Below, piece by piece: positions 1 to 12,753 of a DNA stretch of 64,000 nucleotides. Where the stretch lies: contig NC_092678.1 of assembly GCF_964355755.1 (NCBI RefSeq), positions 13,304,922-13,368,921 on the forward strand. Reading direction: 5' to 3'. Position 1 is the stretch's first letter. Each line of letters opens with the position of its first letter. The DNA comes from Antedon mediterranea. Taxonomy: Eukaryota; Echinodermata; Crinoidea; Comatulida; Antedonidae. Below the pieces are notes generated by a model. It searched no databases and was not told the DNA's origin. It was given only the letters and a program-made list of their open reading frames with translations. The position numbers and the translations under genes were made by a program.

Positions 1-1177
1 CGCAACGTCTCAAAATGATGTAATCATCGGCATGTAAATAAAAGTCTTATAATAGTTCAGACTCGCAAAGTTATTTTTTTCGATGGGTTTACAGTTACTG
101 AAGGTCCTTACTTAAACATGGTGCAAAATATGTAATCTAATGTTGCTCCATGATTATATTTTTACCGTAAAACTTCAAAAGAACCCTAGGCCCTATGAGA
201 TTCTCCTTTTTTTAAGACTCTTGGGTGGGCTTCTTTTCGAGATTACTTTTGCAAACCAAACAGGGTGGGGAGGCGTTCTTTTTGAGAGCTTCTTTTCGAA
301 AAGAAGCTCAGTGTAAACTACATCTGGTTCTACTGGGTAGTGTAGTTAATTGTGTTTGGTAAAATTGCTATACCACCAGTCCATTGGGAGTGACCTTCTC
401 AGATATCACAAGATTTTATGAGAATTCTATGCTAATCATTGAAGGCTACTTTCAGTTAAATATTGTATTGTTACCACAGTGTTATTTTGTCATTTTCACA
501 AAGATACTTTTCCATATTCTCTAATAAATGAACTACAGTATTACTTGCCAGTACAGTACTGTAGTTTACATATTAGGATTTAGAATATTCAAGTATCATG
601 TTATGATTTCCATTACTAAATTGACATATTCAATTATTTTACACATTTCTTTTAGGAATGGTAAAAAAATGATCTATTTCAAATTGTATATTGTATACAA
701 TTTAAATATTGCTAAACAATATATTAAAACTATGCATATCATAGGGTGTACAAATTGTCTTCAATCTGATATCTAGCAATTTCCACAAATGTATATTTAG
801 GAAGATACATTCCTATGTAGATGGAATCAAACTTTAAAAATTATTGAGACAGCTGCAAAATTTGGTGAATATGAACTTGTACTTAATAAATTACATCCTT
901 GTGCTAAGGATGTCCCTCTGAAATATTAATTTTTAAAACAATTTATAATAATTAAAATTAAAGAAATTTTGATTTCTATTGAAGAGTGCTAGGTTTGTAC
1001 TAATATGTAATAGAGTGTATCATCATGGTATTATTAACACTTGAAAGTGTTTCAATTGTTGGTTTCTATCCTTAGGGCACAAGGTATACCATAAGATACT
1101 ATTATGTTACAATTAAAACATTATAAACTATATGGAACGCTGCTTGCGCAACAATTCAGCGAATTTAATTTTGCAAG
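1..1177. other. AT-rich non-coding stretch
   Basis: No gene is supported. The 82-codon ORF at 528-776 has no family features and AT-biased composition. The only structure seen is a perfect 20-base palindrome at 287-306 (gcttcttttcgaaaagaagc) inside a segment rich in cttctttt and aagaag blocks. Similar blocks occur near 36560-36660, so this may be a MITE fragment. Confidence 0.5.
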
Positions 1178-2045
1178 TGTTGTCGCAGGGTGAATGAAAT
1201 GCTTCAATCCAGCATTTCAAATCATCATTCTAAAAGCTGATTCTTGCAGCAATGAATTCCCTAAATATTTGTGTTCCTACATTACAGTACTGACACTCAA
1301 GGCTAATGGTTAATGAGGTAACCATTGCATCATTGGTTTCACTAACCATATTTTCCCTTAGTTTCTCACTTTGAATTCTTTGTATCATAATAATAATCTC
1401 CATGATCTCAATTATTGTATATAATCTTCTATAACAATAAAATTTATATATTTAATTCATTACAAAAAGAAAAACATTTTGCTTTTATTGAATCAGATTT
1501 TTTATTTATATTTATTTGGATTTACACCTTTAAATCGGTGGCGCACACACAATATTACGTAACAAATAAGTAATCAAACTATAACATATAACTACAGTAA
1601 TACAATTTCCACCCCCACCGCACCCCCTTTTCTTTCAATTTATTTAATACAGCAATGATACAACTTGTTTCAGAGTATATACTAATACATGAGTAAAAAA
1701 ACAAATTCCACCTCAAAATCAATTCTCATACTGGCTTTAGTAGCAATTTTTAGTAGCTTTTATACCATGGATTTCCTCCATGCTTATAGTTATACAAAAA
1801 ACTATTGGTTTACAAAAAGCAAAACATTTAATTTTCCCCAACCTCTTTTCCTTTTCCTGTTGAGTTAATCTAAGTTCTATACGGTTCCTCTAATTCTATA
1901 TTTTTAGTGATGATAATATAAGGTGGTGATTGTGCTCCCATTACTGTACATTCTTGATATATTGTGCTTTTAGACAATGTATTTAAAGTCTACTAAACAC
2001 TATTGGATGATTTTCATATTTGATATTAAAGTATGTACAGTATTT
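1178..2045 (+). repeat. Degraded LINE-related repeat, copy 1
   Basis: Blocks at 1178-1375 and about 1975-2045 match blocks at 4440-4640 and 5128-5210, with indels. The matches include the run around 'cagcatttcaaatcatcat', 'actcaaggctaatg' and 'gcatcattggtttcactaacca'. The second copy continues into recognisable reverse-transcriptase sequence, so this is an older copy of the same element with its RT portion lost or unrecognisable. No open frame remains. Confidence 0.5.
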
Positions 2046-3023
2046 TGGTTTACGGTAGTTCGATCATATTTGTTATTATAGATTATTTTTGATCAATTTT
2101 GTTTATAATGAAAATTTAATACATACCTGTTATTATTATTATTGTTATTATTATTATTGAAAAATAAGATTGAGAATGATGACCCCTTGTATAATTAAAT
2201 GTAATAGCATTATCTATGGTGGTCCTGTTTTAAATTTGAACAGCAAATGTCTCAAATCTCACTATTAAATTGTACAGTATTATTTTTTGATAAATTTAGG
2301 GCAAATGCTTCATAGCACAATAAATTACATTATGTTAACAAATGAAGCAACAAATTTATATAACATGTTGATCATTTTAAGAAATTTGTCATTGATGAAT
2401 AATAATTACCAATTTAAAATACCCCTTTTCATTTTATTATGTGAACTCTTTGTATAGATATCATGTAAAAACACAATCCTTGTATTGGGGGATGATCTCA
2501 TGAAAATTAGATCCATTAAAATACAAGGTACATGCAAATTATGAATCAAACTATGAAATACTTTTTCGAAATGAAAAATAATAATTTTATTGAACATATG
2601 CTTTTATACAGCAGCACACTTTGACATGAAGGTGAGGAAACTTAAACTACTAGTAATACTATATTTATATAGACAAATTACAAAAGTACCATATTTGACC
2701 TATTATTACAAAACACCTACATTAAAATACATTTAAAAAGTGGTTAGAATGATCATAAAAAATTAAAATTACACAGTAATGTCAATTCCAAATGAATATT
2801 ATTATTATGAATGTGGGTTGTATTTATTGTTATTGTGTCATTGGTTATTTGGTTTAGTGGATGGTGGTACTATCTGAGTGTTATCTGTTTAATTTTAGTT
2901 TACTTTTTATTTTATAGTATATTATATATGTGTGAAGCCATGTCCCTTGTGTCGTGAAACTTGTGTAGTAGTGTAACTATTTAGTATCCCATCAATCAAT
3001 CTCACTCATTTCCTGGTAACTTA
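2046..3023. other. AT-rich intergenic DNA
   Basis: Nothing gene-like is seen. There is a TTATTA microsatellite around 2130-2157. A loose similarity of about 2813-2910 to 5425-5480 (tgtgggttg followed by AT-rich text) suggests more of the LINE-related repeat. Confidence 0.4.
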
Positions 3024-3695
3024 GGCCCTATTTCTGCTGCCAATAAACAATACAGTATTTTTTTTTACCTGCGACATGATCGGTCAACATCGTGTTTTTA
3101 TTTTCTGTCGCTGTCAGCTGTTTTACACACGTGTATAGATATATTCGACGAAAATGTGGAGCAAAGACGTCACAGTATTTACTATATAAATCTGTGTGGG
3201 GAAGGAGGGGTGGAGAAGGAGGGGGTGGGGAAGCTAAAATTTTTGGCCAACTAAAAGGTAATAAAAGGGACAACCAACATTTATAAAGACATTTCTAAAA
3301 AACATAAAGCAGGAGTACGGAATATACTTGTCTCCAAAGCAAGTAAACTCAAAGCTGAAGAGCCTGCAAAAGCAGTACAACATTGCAAAAGACAATAACT
3401 CGGGGAGGGAATGAATTACTTGTCCGCATTACGATGTTTTCTGTGCTCTCACAACATCTCTATCACTAGGCTGTTGAAAGTGAGACGTAAAACATCCTTT
3501 AAGGCTTTATTGCGAATTTTAATTATCGACCAAATAAATGAATGGCAATTTGGGTAAAAAGGATGAAATTTAACACGACTACCCAAGAAGTATTGTTAGC
3601 AGAAACGGGGTACTGAAAAATACGATATAAAAAATACCGTATTTTATACTGTATTTTTAAACCGTATTTTAAGTAGTTGCAGCAGAAACAGGCCC
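3024..3695. mobile_element. Harbinger-like MITE
   Basis: The left end reads ggccctatttctgctgcc and the right end, reverse complemented, reads gggcctgtttctgctgc, giving roughly 17-base imperfect terminal inverted repeats 672 bp apart. Both sides are flanked by TTA (3021-3023 and 3696-3698). TWA-type 3 bp target duplications are the hallmark of PIF/Harbinger elements. There is no transposase ORF, so it is non-autonomous. The internal run of 'ccgtatttta / aaaatacgg' words near 3625-3675 echoes the left arm. Assignment to Harbinger rests on the duplication and termini only. Confidence 0.5.
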
Positions 3696-3698
3696 TTA

Positions 3699-4439
3699 TT
3701 CTATATGAATGAGTCAGGTATATCAGAGGTGGGCCTGTAACCAGGAATGTACCTCTCTGGTCAAGACTTCAATAACTTTTGCTCCCATAGGATACAACTA
3801 GGTTCATTTACCTTTTATAAGTACTACTAGTACTGCATAATTAGGAACAGTAAAGTCATATCTGAATTGAAGTTCTAATATATATATTAATAGTTTATTT
3901 TGTATTTTTGTAGTTAAGTTAAGTGTTAAAATAAATTATTATTATTAATGGTCTCCCTTCCTTTGATGTTTTTATGGCCTCCAGATGTTACTTGCCAGTG
4001 TTTGCAATAGAGATAACATTAAATGAAGTTAGGTCCTAATTGTAAACTTAACTAAGAATTATTAATTGGCTTAAACAAATTTATGATAATAGGGTAAAGT
4101 CAAATAAAAGTAAAATTAATTAAAATGAGATATAAATTTAAATAGAAGAATAACAGCTATTTATCTCCCTGGCTCAATGTAGTTATGAAATTAGAGAAGG
4201 TAAAGGTTGTTCTCATATTTTAAAGATACATTCCAATACACTTGCTTTAGATAGATATTTATGTAAATAGGTCATAGTTTTATAAATATGGTAACTACAC
4301 AACAAATTTACCAAATACCAGGTCATTGCAGACTAATGGAAATTTGGATAACATTTGTAAATGTTTGTATGTCTATGCGTATAAAACTCAAATTGCCAAA
4401 TGGGTTTAATCCTCTAAAAATAGAACGACTATACAAAGT
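3699..4439. other. Intergenic DNA with short ORF of no known family
   Basis: The ORF 4288-4512 shows no domain I recognise and overlaps the start of a LINE repeat copy, so I do not call it a gene. The rest is AT-rich and featureless. Confidence 0.4.
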
Positions 4440-5240
4440 TTGTCGCAGTGTGAATAAAAATGCTTCAATGTTAAAAGAAACCAATTTCCTGAGATGTTTT
4501 TCTTGGTCTTGATTTTATCCTGCATTTCAAATCATCATCAAGAAAGCTGACTCTTGCAACACCACTCAAGGCTAATGTACTTAATGCATCATTGGTTTCA
4601 GTAACCAAATTGTCCCTTAGTTTCTCACTTTTACCTCTAATAATCTAAACTAGTTATGTTATGGCTAACTTGGTTAAAATTTATTGGAGTAACTTAAGTA
4701 ATCAAACTGGTGTCAATACTTATAATGATATAGTTATCAATAGTCATGTTTCTGATGTTAGGGAAAATTATATAAATTATGTCAATGATGATCCACAAAA
4801 AGTACTGGATGATATAAGAATTTCATTTGAAGATGTTAAAAGTTCAATACTTCGTTCTAAAACAATAAAGCACCTGGTGTTGATGGCATCACTAACGAAT
4901 TGTTAAAGAATGGAGGTGACTGCCTTATTAGGTCACTTACATATCTCTAACTATTTTGTTACATCAGAGAGAATTCCCACCGAGTGGAATAAGGGATCAT
5001 TATACCTACCCATAAAAAAGATAGTAAGAACTTTAAATAACTAGAGGTATTACATTATCATCATGTGTTGCTAAAATTTTCAATCGTATTATTTGTGATC
5101 GTATCTCAGAATTTCTCTAGAGCATGGGCCTTTAGACAACGTATCAAGTCTAACATTATTGAATGATTTTTATATTTTAGTTATCTTACTGTTTTCTTTT
5201 GTTAATCAATTCTGTTTACAGTCATCAAATAATTCACTAC
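4440..5240 (+). pseudogene. Non-LTR reverse transcriptase fragment (LINE), copy 2
   Basis: Translating 4661-5130 across at least two frame changes gives the core of a LINE reverse transcriptase: a KAPGVDGI-like segment (about 4868-4890), then TNELLKNGGDCLI, a WNKG-like segment, and RGITLSSCVAKIFNRI (about 5043-5090). These match the conserved RT blocks upstream of the catalytic YADD box. No YADD box is found and frames are broken, so this is dead. It shares flanking blocks with the older copy at 1178-2045. Confidence 0.7.
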
Positions 5241-5685
5241 AGCTGAAATAATCTAATCTATGCTTTCCTGTTTATTGATGTCCCTAATTTGGGTTCCTAT
5301 TGTTCCTTATCATTTTTGCTGGTAGACACTGTGTATCAAGAGTGTGTATATCTTAACATATCTAAGTACTGTATATTCCTTTGTTCATATACTAATTGAT
5401 ATCCTAATTTAGTTTCCAAAGTATGTGGGTTGCATTTAATTGGTATTAGTATTACAGTTTATTTTTAATTTGGTTTTATCGAATTTTCAATAAAAACTAA
5501 TTGATCATCTTTCTTATTTTTGACTTATTTCTTGAATGCTATTTGGAATTTTTTTTTAATGGTTCAACAAAATTTAAACACCATTTATTACTAGATAAAA
5601 TCTATGATTTATATCAAGATAAAACAATTTGCTCAATTTTTGGACTATAATTGTGTAAATCATTTTTAATTACAGCTATAGTTAA
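5241..5685. other. AT-rich spacer
   Basis: No supported feature; ordinary AT-rich text between the LINE fragment and the foldback element. Confidence 0.4.
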
Positions 5686-6190
5686 GTCTAGGACCTGGGT
5701 CAAATTTGTATGCATTTAATTTAGGAGAGAATATCTCAACTGTTAGGATAATTTGACACCAACGAACAACATGGAATGTGTGCTGAATTTGCTATCCGGG
5801 GCGAACATGCCCAAAATCGGGGCCAAAGGTTCTTATATCTCGACAACCACTTGTCGTACAGATTTGCTTTTGGTGACAAATTGTTCAGAAAATACATATT
5901 TATATTCAGTCTAACACAACCTCTAACGAAAAAAATGACTGGAAATGCTTTTACTGACCTTTGACCCCAAAATGACCAAAAAACACATTTTCAGGTTAAA
6001 TTATTCTTTAAAATGCCGATGGACAAACTGTATGGTATCAAATGAAAGCATACACAATATGCTACCCAACTTGTATTGAAAATTTTTAATTATGAATCTA
6101 ATTATATGGAAAATGTGCATATTTTGATTACTTTTATACAAAAAATGAATAATTGGTAGCGTAATTGTTATGTTTATTTATATAATATAC
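5686..6190 (+). repeat. Left arm of the foldback element
   Basis: Inverted match to 7970-8508, with small indels such as a roughly 10-base gap near 5828 relative to the right arm. Confidence 0.75.
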
Positions 6191-7969
6191 ACATTTTTAG
6201 GTTAAATTATTCTTTAAAATGCCAATGGACAAACTGTATGGTATCAAATGAAAGCATACAAAATATGCTACCCAACTTGTATTGAAAATTTTTAATTATG
6301 AAGCTAATTATATGGAAAATGTGCATATTTTAATTACTTTTATACAAAAAATGAATAATTGGTAGCGTAATTGTTATGTTTATTTATATAATATTAAATA
6401 ATTTAAGTGTTTGGAAAAACTATTTGGTATCAAATGAAAGCCCATAAAATATTCTACCCATTGCTACCCAACTTTTATTAAAAATCTGTAATTATAATGC
6501 TAATTTTGTTAAAAATGTACATATTTTATTATTTTTTTACAAAATGAGTATATTAAATAGTGTTAATTTATTTTGATTTTTATTTATAATATTTAATAAT
6601 TCAAGTGTTCTTTTGGTGTCAAATTGTTCAGAATATACATATTTGTATTCGGTCTAACACAACTTTTAGCGGAAAAATGACCGGAAATGCTGTCACTGAC
6701 CTTTGACCTAAAAATTACCAAAAAACACATTTTCTGGTTAAATTATTCTTTATAATGCCAATAGATAAACTGTATGGTATCAAATGAAAGCATACACAAT
6801 ATGCTACCCATTGCTACTCAACTTGTATTGAACATTTTTAATTATGAAACTAATTGTATGGAAAATGTGCATATTTTGATTACTTTTATACAAAAAACGA
6901 GTATTTGGTAGCGTAATTGTTATGTTTTTTTATATAATATTAAATTATTTAAGTGTTTGAAAAAACTATTTGGTATCAAATGAAAGCCCATTAAATATTC
7001 TTTCCATTGCTCCCCAACTTGTATTAAGAATCTGTAATTAAGTTGTGTTTTTTTTATATCTAGGCTGAGGATAGTCTAGATCATTATCCTATAACACTAA
7101 CAGTTGAGATATTCTCTCCTAAATTAAATGCATACAAATCTGACCCAGGTCCTAGACTATATGACTATACATTCATTTTAACTATTATTCATATTGCGTG
7201 TTACTTTGTCCAATTTGTTAAATTTATTGGATATTTTACGTACTGGTGGCCATCTCGGATTTGACACCCTTAATCTTTTTTAGAAAAATGGCAACATATT
7301 TTTTGTATTACTTTACAACGTAGAGAAACTAAATCAGCTGGAATTTTGCTTTTAACAAAAAATGACAAAAAAATTACATAGTGGCCTATTAATATGAATA
7401 TATATGTTCCGAGTATTTTGATACCAATATCATTTTGATAGACCAAAGGGTTACGGAGATAGGGCAATTTGGATGCCATTTTGAAATTGCATTGAAAATC
7501 TGTAATTATGAATAATGATGTAGATTTTTTTTTTAAATTTGCATATTTTATTAGTTTTTGACAAAAATGAGGATATTAAATAGTGTAAATTTATTTTGTT
7601 TTATTTATAATGATTAAATTATTAAAGTGTTTAGAAGATCTATTCAGTATCAAATGAAAGCCCATAAAAATATTCTATACATTGCTACCCAACTTGTATT
7701 GAAAATCTAATTATGATATTTAACAACAAAATGTGCATAAGTTTTGACAGAAATGAGTGCTGTATACTGTACGTAAGTGCAAGTAGTGTACATTTATTTT
7801 GTATAATAAATCAATATTTTTTTAGTTTTAATGAAATATGTGACACTATATCAAATGAAAGCCAATCAAATATGCTATCCAATTGAATTGTAAAGTTAAA
7901 ATTAATAAAGCTACTTTAGAAAATGTTTTATAATATTATAAATAAACCAAAATAAATTTACACTACTTA

Positions 7970-8508
7970 CTGTATACTCATTTTTTTCCAAACACTGATG
8001 ATGTAATGATTTAATATTATATAAATAAACATACCAATTATGCTACCATTCATTTTTTGTATAAAGGTAATCAAAATATGCACATTTTCCATACAATTAG
8101 CTTCATAATTAGAAATGTTCAATACAAATGCTTTCATTTGATACCACACAGTTTGTCCTTGGCATTTTAAGAATAATTAAACCTGAGAATGTGTTTTTTG
8201 GTCATTTTTGGGTCGAAAGTCAGTAAAAGCATTTCCACTCATTTTTTTCGCTAGAGGTTGTGTTAGACTGAATATAAATATGTATATTTTGAACAATTTG
8301 TCACCAAAAGCAAATCTGTACGACAAGTGGTTGTCGAAGATATAAGAACCACACATTTTCAACTTTTGACCCCGATTTTGGGCATGGTCGCCCCAGATAG
8401 CGAATTTGGCACACATTCCATGTTGTTCGTTGGGGTCAAATTATCCTATAACAGTTGAGATATTCTCTCCTAAATTAAATGCATACAAATCTGACCCAGG
8501 TCCTAGAC
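7970..8508 (-). repeat. Right arm of the foldback element
   Basis: Inverted match to 5686-6190. The terminal 60 bases are nearly identical between arms, which suggests either recent activity or gene conversion. Confidence 0.75.
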
Positions 8509-8773
8509 AACGGAAACATTAAAAAACATTTCAACCCCTTAATAAACATTTTTCTTAATTGTTTTTTTTTTTTCAAATTTTAGCTTTAGAATAGATTTTA
8601 CTATTATGAAAATTGTGCATTGTCAATTGTCCTTAAGATCGACAATTGTCCTTAATATGCACTTATTTCTTAAATGTATTGTTTATAGGTCATAGATTTT
8701 ACAAATATGGTACAGTATTGTTAATTGTTATAACTTTTTGTGAACATTTTGTATGGGTTGAACCTCTCGTTAC

Positions 8774-9190
8774 GTGTTCCTCCGTTTTAAAGGAGAGAAA
8801 CCAATAACTATTATTATTATATTATGTTGGCACCTTTATCAACTCAGTAAAGGCACCATAGCAGAGCTATTAAAGCAACATAATATAAGTCCTATTGAAA
8901 CTTTTAATCATTTCAGGATATTGTCTAAGTGCAAATCCAAATTTGATTGTTTAATTAAGGAAATGCTCTGGATCAAAGAACTGAACCTACACTTAATAAA
9001 CAAAGCGATTCAGTCAAAGCTAAATTGTTTATTAATTAAGAAGGATGAGCTTAATAACTTAAGTTCTCAGTATTGTAGGCCTTTTTTGATGTTAATTAAC
9101 CAATTAATTAGTATTTCCTGTTACCCATTGGTGTTTATTGTTTTGTATAATCGATCTTGTTTTTTGTTATTAAATTTTATTGTCAATTAG
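8774..9190 (+). pseudogene. Possible GIY-YIG-type C-terminal tail of a retroelement
   Basis: The open frame contains FRILSKCKSKFDCLIKEML, followed by WIKELNLHL and an IQSKL segment. This resembles the end of GIY-YIG-like endonuclease tails of retroelement proteins, in which a K(F)xCLIxEMLFIxxLxPSLN block closes the domain. No GIY-YIG core is visible upstream and no start codon fits, so it is at most a fragment. Identification is tentative. Confidence 0.35.
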
Positions 9191-9444
9191 TTATATAGTA
9201 AGCGTCTATTAATTGTATAACAACAACATTTTTATATTTAATGACAGAAAGAGAGATTGACCTTTTGCTTTCATTAATTCAGATTAGCAAGAAAAAAAAA
9301 ATGTTTGTCTTTCTTCTTACAACTAAGAATAATAGAACTTGAATGAAGCTCAATTGATTGGAATGAGAGTATATACTAGAATTATTTAGTAATCAACAAA
9401 AAAAACCAAAGAGATGATAATTTATATCGGCAAGGTACATATAG

Positions 9445-9935
9445 TTTAGAATATCTTAAAAATGAAATTATTGAAGAAGTTAACGAATACAAATATTTAG
9501 ATACTACCATAGTAGACAACAAATTTAATGTTACAACTCAGTCAGATGAAAAGCAAATCAGCAATTGTATTTTTTAAGAAAACTTAACTATTTTAACGTA
9601 GATAAAACGATTTTAATAAATTTTACAAATCTGTTGTCCTTAGCATTTTAACTTTAAATTGTATATATGGTAACGTGACGAAAGCAATCAAAAACAAACT
9701 TAAGAATGTAAAGCTGCTAAACGTATAATAGGAGAGTGGAAATTGTTATTGAAACCTTAGAAACAATTTATACCAGCTGAACTCAAAAGAAAGTTATTAA
9801 GATTATTAAAAAAAAATCATTAATTAAAATATAAATATAATAGATCTGGCATAAGATTATGTGTACCGCGTACTCATATGACAAGATATAGGAATTCTTT
9901 TTATCCAAATTCAATTTTCAAATTTAATTAGGCGC
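9445..9935 (+). pseudogene. LINE reverse transcriptase C-terminal fragment
   Basis: Translation across several frame breaks gives an EEVNEYKYLDTTI segment (about 9470-9510), the block that follows the YADD box in LINE reverse transcriptases. It continues with AKRIIGE (about 9716), AELKRKLLR (about 9777) and SGIRLCVPRT...TRYRNSF (about 9845-9900), the typical end of such ORF2 proteins. It may be the 3' part of the same family as 4440-5240. Multiple stops show it is dead. Confidence 0.6.
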
Positions 9936-12245
9936 TAATTTTGTTACTTATCATTTTTATTATGTATGCCAAAGGAAAGCAAATTTCCACAAATTATTGG
10001 ACGAATAAAATATATATTATATCTGATCTTAAACCTATTATAATTTATAGGTCCATCAATGATACCAACACACAGATTTATTTGATTTATTTTATATACT
10101 ATCATCATGTAATTATTTTTAAACCATGATTTGACCAAAAAGATTGTATCCTTTTATTTTGTATATTAATTGTAGTAAGGGATTGTAATGCTTTTATAAC
10201 CATACTACACAACTGCTCTTAGTCTTATCTCTGTGAGTGATAATAAAAATCTCCCTCCCCATTAAATAACACCCACCTCTCCCTTGTACCCTAATGACAT
10301 TCACACAGAGGTTCCAAATATATTGAAAAGATCGTTTTTTTATGTTGCGTCATTAAAAATCTGTAATTTAACGAGAAAATGTGACTTTTATACGCAATTT
10401 TTTCCACTCATGTCGTAAATTGTTTACCACAAATGCGATGGAGCGTGACCGAAATTACGATACGCCATCAGCGCCCGTTGACAAAATATGCTATAAAACC
10501 TATAATTGACTGTTTATAGAATAATGTAAATTTAATTTACAATAAATACTCAATGAAATATATGACATAATACAGAAATCCAAATATAAATTGAAATATT
10601 TACAGATAATGTGTTTAAAAATATCAAATAAAAACGGCCTTCCATAACATAAAGTGCGCCCTCAATCGTCATACATTTATCAAACTTTTGAATTTTATGT
10701 TTATGTTTTATGCCATCACAAATCGCAAAATATATTTTTCTACTTTATGTTATTGTTAACTAGATTAAGAAGGAAAAAATCCATTTTGCGTCTACAAGAT
10801 AATAATTTCACTTTCCAAACTTTAACAGCGGAAAACGGCCAGTTTGTGATTAGTCAGAATTAGAAAATATTTACTCATTCTTCCCTAAAGGATGGTGGAG
10901 CTGAATTGTATTGGCATCCCACATTGTGTGACGTTTTGAGACATTTTAGAATAAATTTCATCCCAAGTGTTATTTGAAAATATATTATTGAAAAAAAAAC
11001 AAAACAACGCTTTCCTCAATTACGTTGTTGCCAAATTGAATACTGGTTCTTCAAGTTGTGTATGACCGAATCGAATTAACACGGGTGTTAAGATAAACAA
11101 ATACACCATCATCCAGACTGCACCTCCCTTCCTAGACTCATAATAACTACTGTACGCATCTTGGCCCACTACAATTCAGAGAATTAAAACGCATAATATT
11201 TAAGAGAGACTTGTTTCCATTTAAAAAGACGTTGAAGAAGATGGATAAATGGTGAAAGGCGAATGTAATTTCTTCATAGAATGTCAACAACCATATTATT
11301 ATTTTCCCATAAAAAAGGCCTATATAAATTTGGAAAAGAAAAATTATCAAACTTTGCTAAGAAAAATATAAGATAAGAACTAAAAACAAATACATGTAAA
11401 AACTGCTGGTGTGTGGTGGTGCAGGCAGGCAATAAGCTAGGCAGATTCCGACTATACAGACATTTTGCGAAAGATCTGATCCTGCTATTTTTTCTAATGT
11501 CCTTTCTATGACTTAATATTCGCAATAGTTTTTAAATTGTCTGAATTTTATTTCAAAACCCAATACCAACAGCAAAATTAACTCGCAAATATAACAGGAA
11601 GGTTTTCCGAACACCATGATCTGTTGTCAAAATCTGCAATTATTGTGTGAAATGAGAATATTATATCTTATATGTTTGAACAATGTAAATATAGCTAGTT
11701 AACTATTTCAGAGGTACGTTTACAATCTGCGTAGGAACCTTTTTGAAAAGTCTTTGTAGGGCCTCATCGCATAAATGTGTTTCTTTCATCTCTGTTTATT
11801 CCGTTCCGTTTACATTGTATGTTTGCCAATGTTTTTATTGAATTAAAAATTGATAGTTGGTAACTAATGTAAAGAGGGTTTGTGCAAAATGTGGTCATCC
11901 CTAACCAGAGCTGCTTAGGAGTAGTTTTGGTCATATATTTTGTAGAAACAGCACTTGTGACAAAATCCGCCGTCAATATGTGCTGACAACCACATTATTT
12001 TGTGCAAACTTGCCACCCTCAATGTGCAATTGATGTATCAATTGATTTCTACACTTGTGTTGTTTTTGAGGGAAATTATAGGTTCAAATCGGCAAAAAAT
12101 AATCACCCAAACATGACGCCGTTATATGTAACAAATGTTGATGTTAAATGTGCAAATAATATTTTTATTTTAATCAAAAAACTGTTTGCTAATGTGATAT
12201 TGAACGGCTGGTAATAATATGTATATTTGTAACACGAAACATTTT
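9936..12245. other. Non-coding stretch, no supported gene
   Basis: Several 60-83 codon ORFs on both strands lack family features. Modestly less AT-rich patches occur at 10400-10500 and 10890-11140. No repeats with clear ends were found by eye. Confidence 0.4.
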
Positions 12246-12297
12246 TTTTGTGTTAAATTCAATTCAAATTCACATTTATTTAGCCAAAAGCAGCATG

Positions 12298-12640
12298 GAC
12301 CTTACACTCGAAAAACGGCATTCTGTAGTAGTACCGGTAAGTCCATTTACAAAAATAAAAATAAGTCATAATATTATTGCTGAGAATTCTAAATTAACTT
12401 CAATCTGTGGAAGTAGTGTCATCATCAGCTATAGACACGATCGTACATCCAATATCATCGGACAAAATGTGTTGTTTTTTAGAAGACAGCATCTTTTATT
12501 CTGGATTACACAATCATATCTGCAAGGTGGACAAGGACGACACATCCCATTTTGGATACATACTCAGTGTTATTGCATTTTTGCTATTTATTATTGAATT
12601 TTTCAAACAAAAATATAGTATAGATAGTAACAACGGATAG
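12298..12640 (+). other. Unresolved ORF pair with a hydrophobic segment
   Basis: An ATG-led 42-base segment ends at a good donor (CCG|GTAAGT at about 12338). A separate frame (12407-12640) encodes 77 residues ending in a hydrophobic stretch (GYILSVIAFLLFIIEFF) that could be a membrane segment. I could not find an acceptor that joins the two in phase, so no gene is called. No homology is recognised. Confidence 0.15.
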
Positions 12641-12753
12641 GATTATGTGCTAGATGTATCCCGGGTCGTCCCTATGCAACGTATTTTGGTGTTGAAATAT
12701 TATACTATATAGGGGGCGCTATAACAAGCAAAAATTGTATTCATAAAAGCATG

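Larger units (their letters stand above)
5686..8508. mobile_element. 2.8 kb foldback element with arms over 500 bp
   Basis: The left end (gtctaggacctgggtc at 5686) is repeated inverted as gacccaggtcctagac ending at 8508. The two arms stay alignable for at least 500 bp: 5686 to about 6190 against 8508 to about 7970. Shared landmarks include the block around 'cgacaaccacttgtcgtaca' and the 'acaaactgt.tggtatcaaatgaaagc' block. The interior consists of diverged copies of a roughly 200 bp unit starting 'ggtatcaaatgaaagc' (about 6040, 6240, 6425, 6775, 6970, 7645). A third, internal copy of the terminus lies at 7099-7157. No transposase is present. The ORFs 5776-5964 and 8177-8416 are the same sequence on opposite arms, not genes. 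Confidence 0.75.

Noticed and set aside
5776-8416. Two similar ORFs on opposite strands starting MCAEFAI / MCAKFAI
   Set aside because: They are the two arms of one foldback element read outward.
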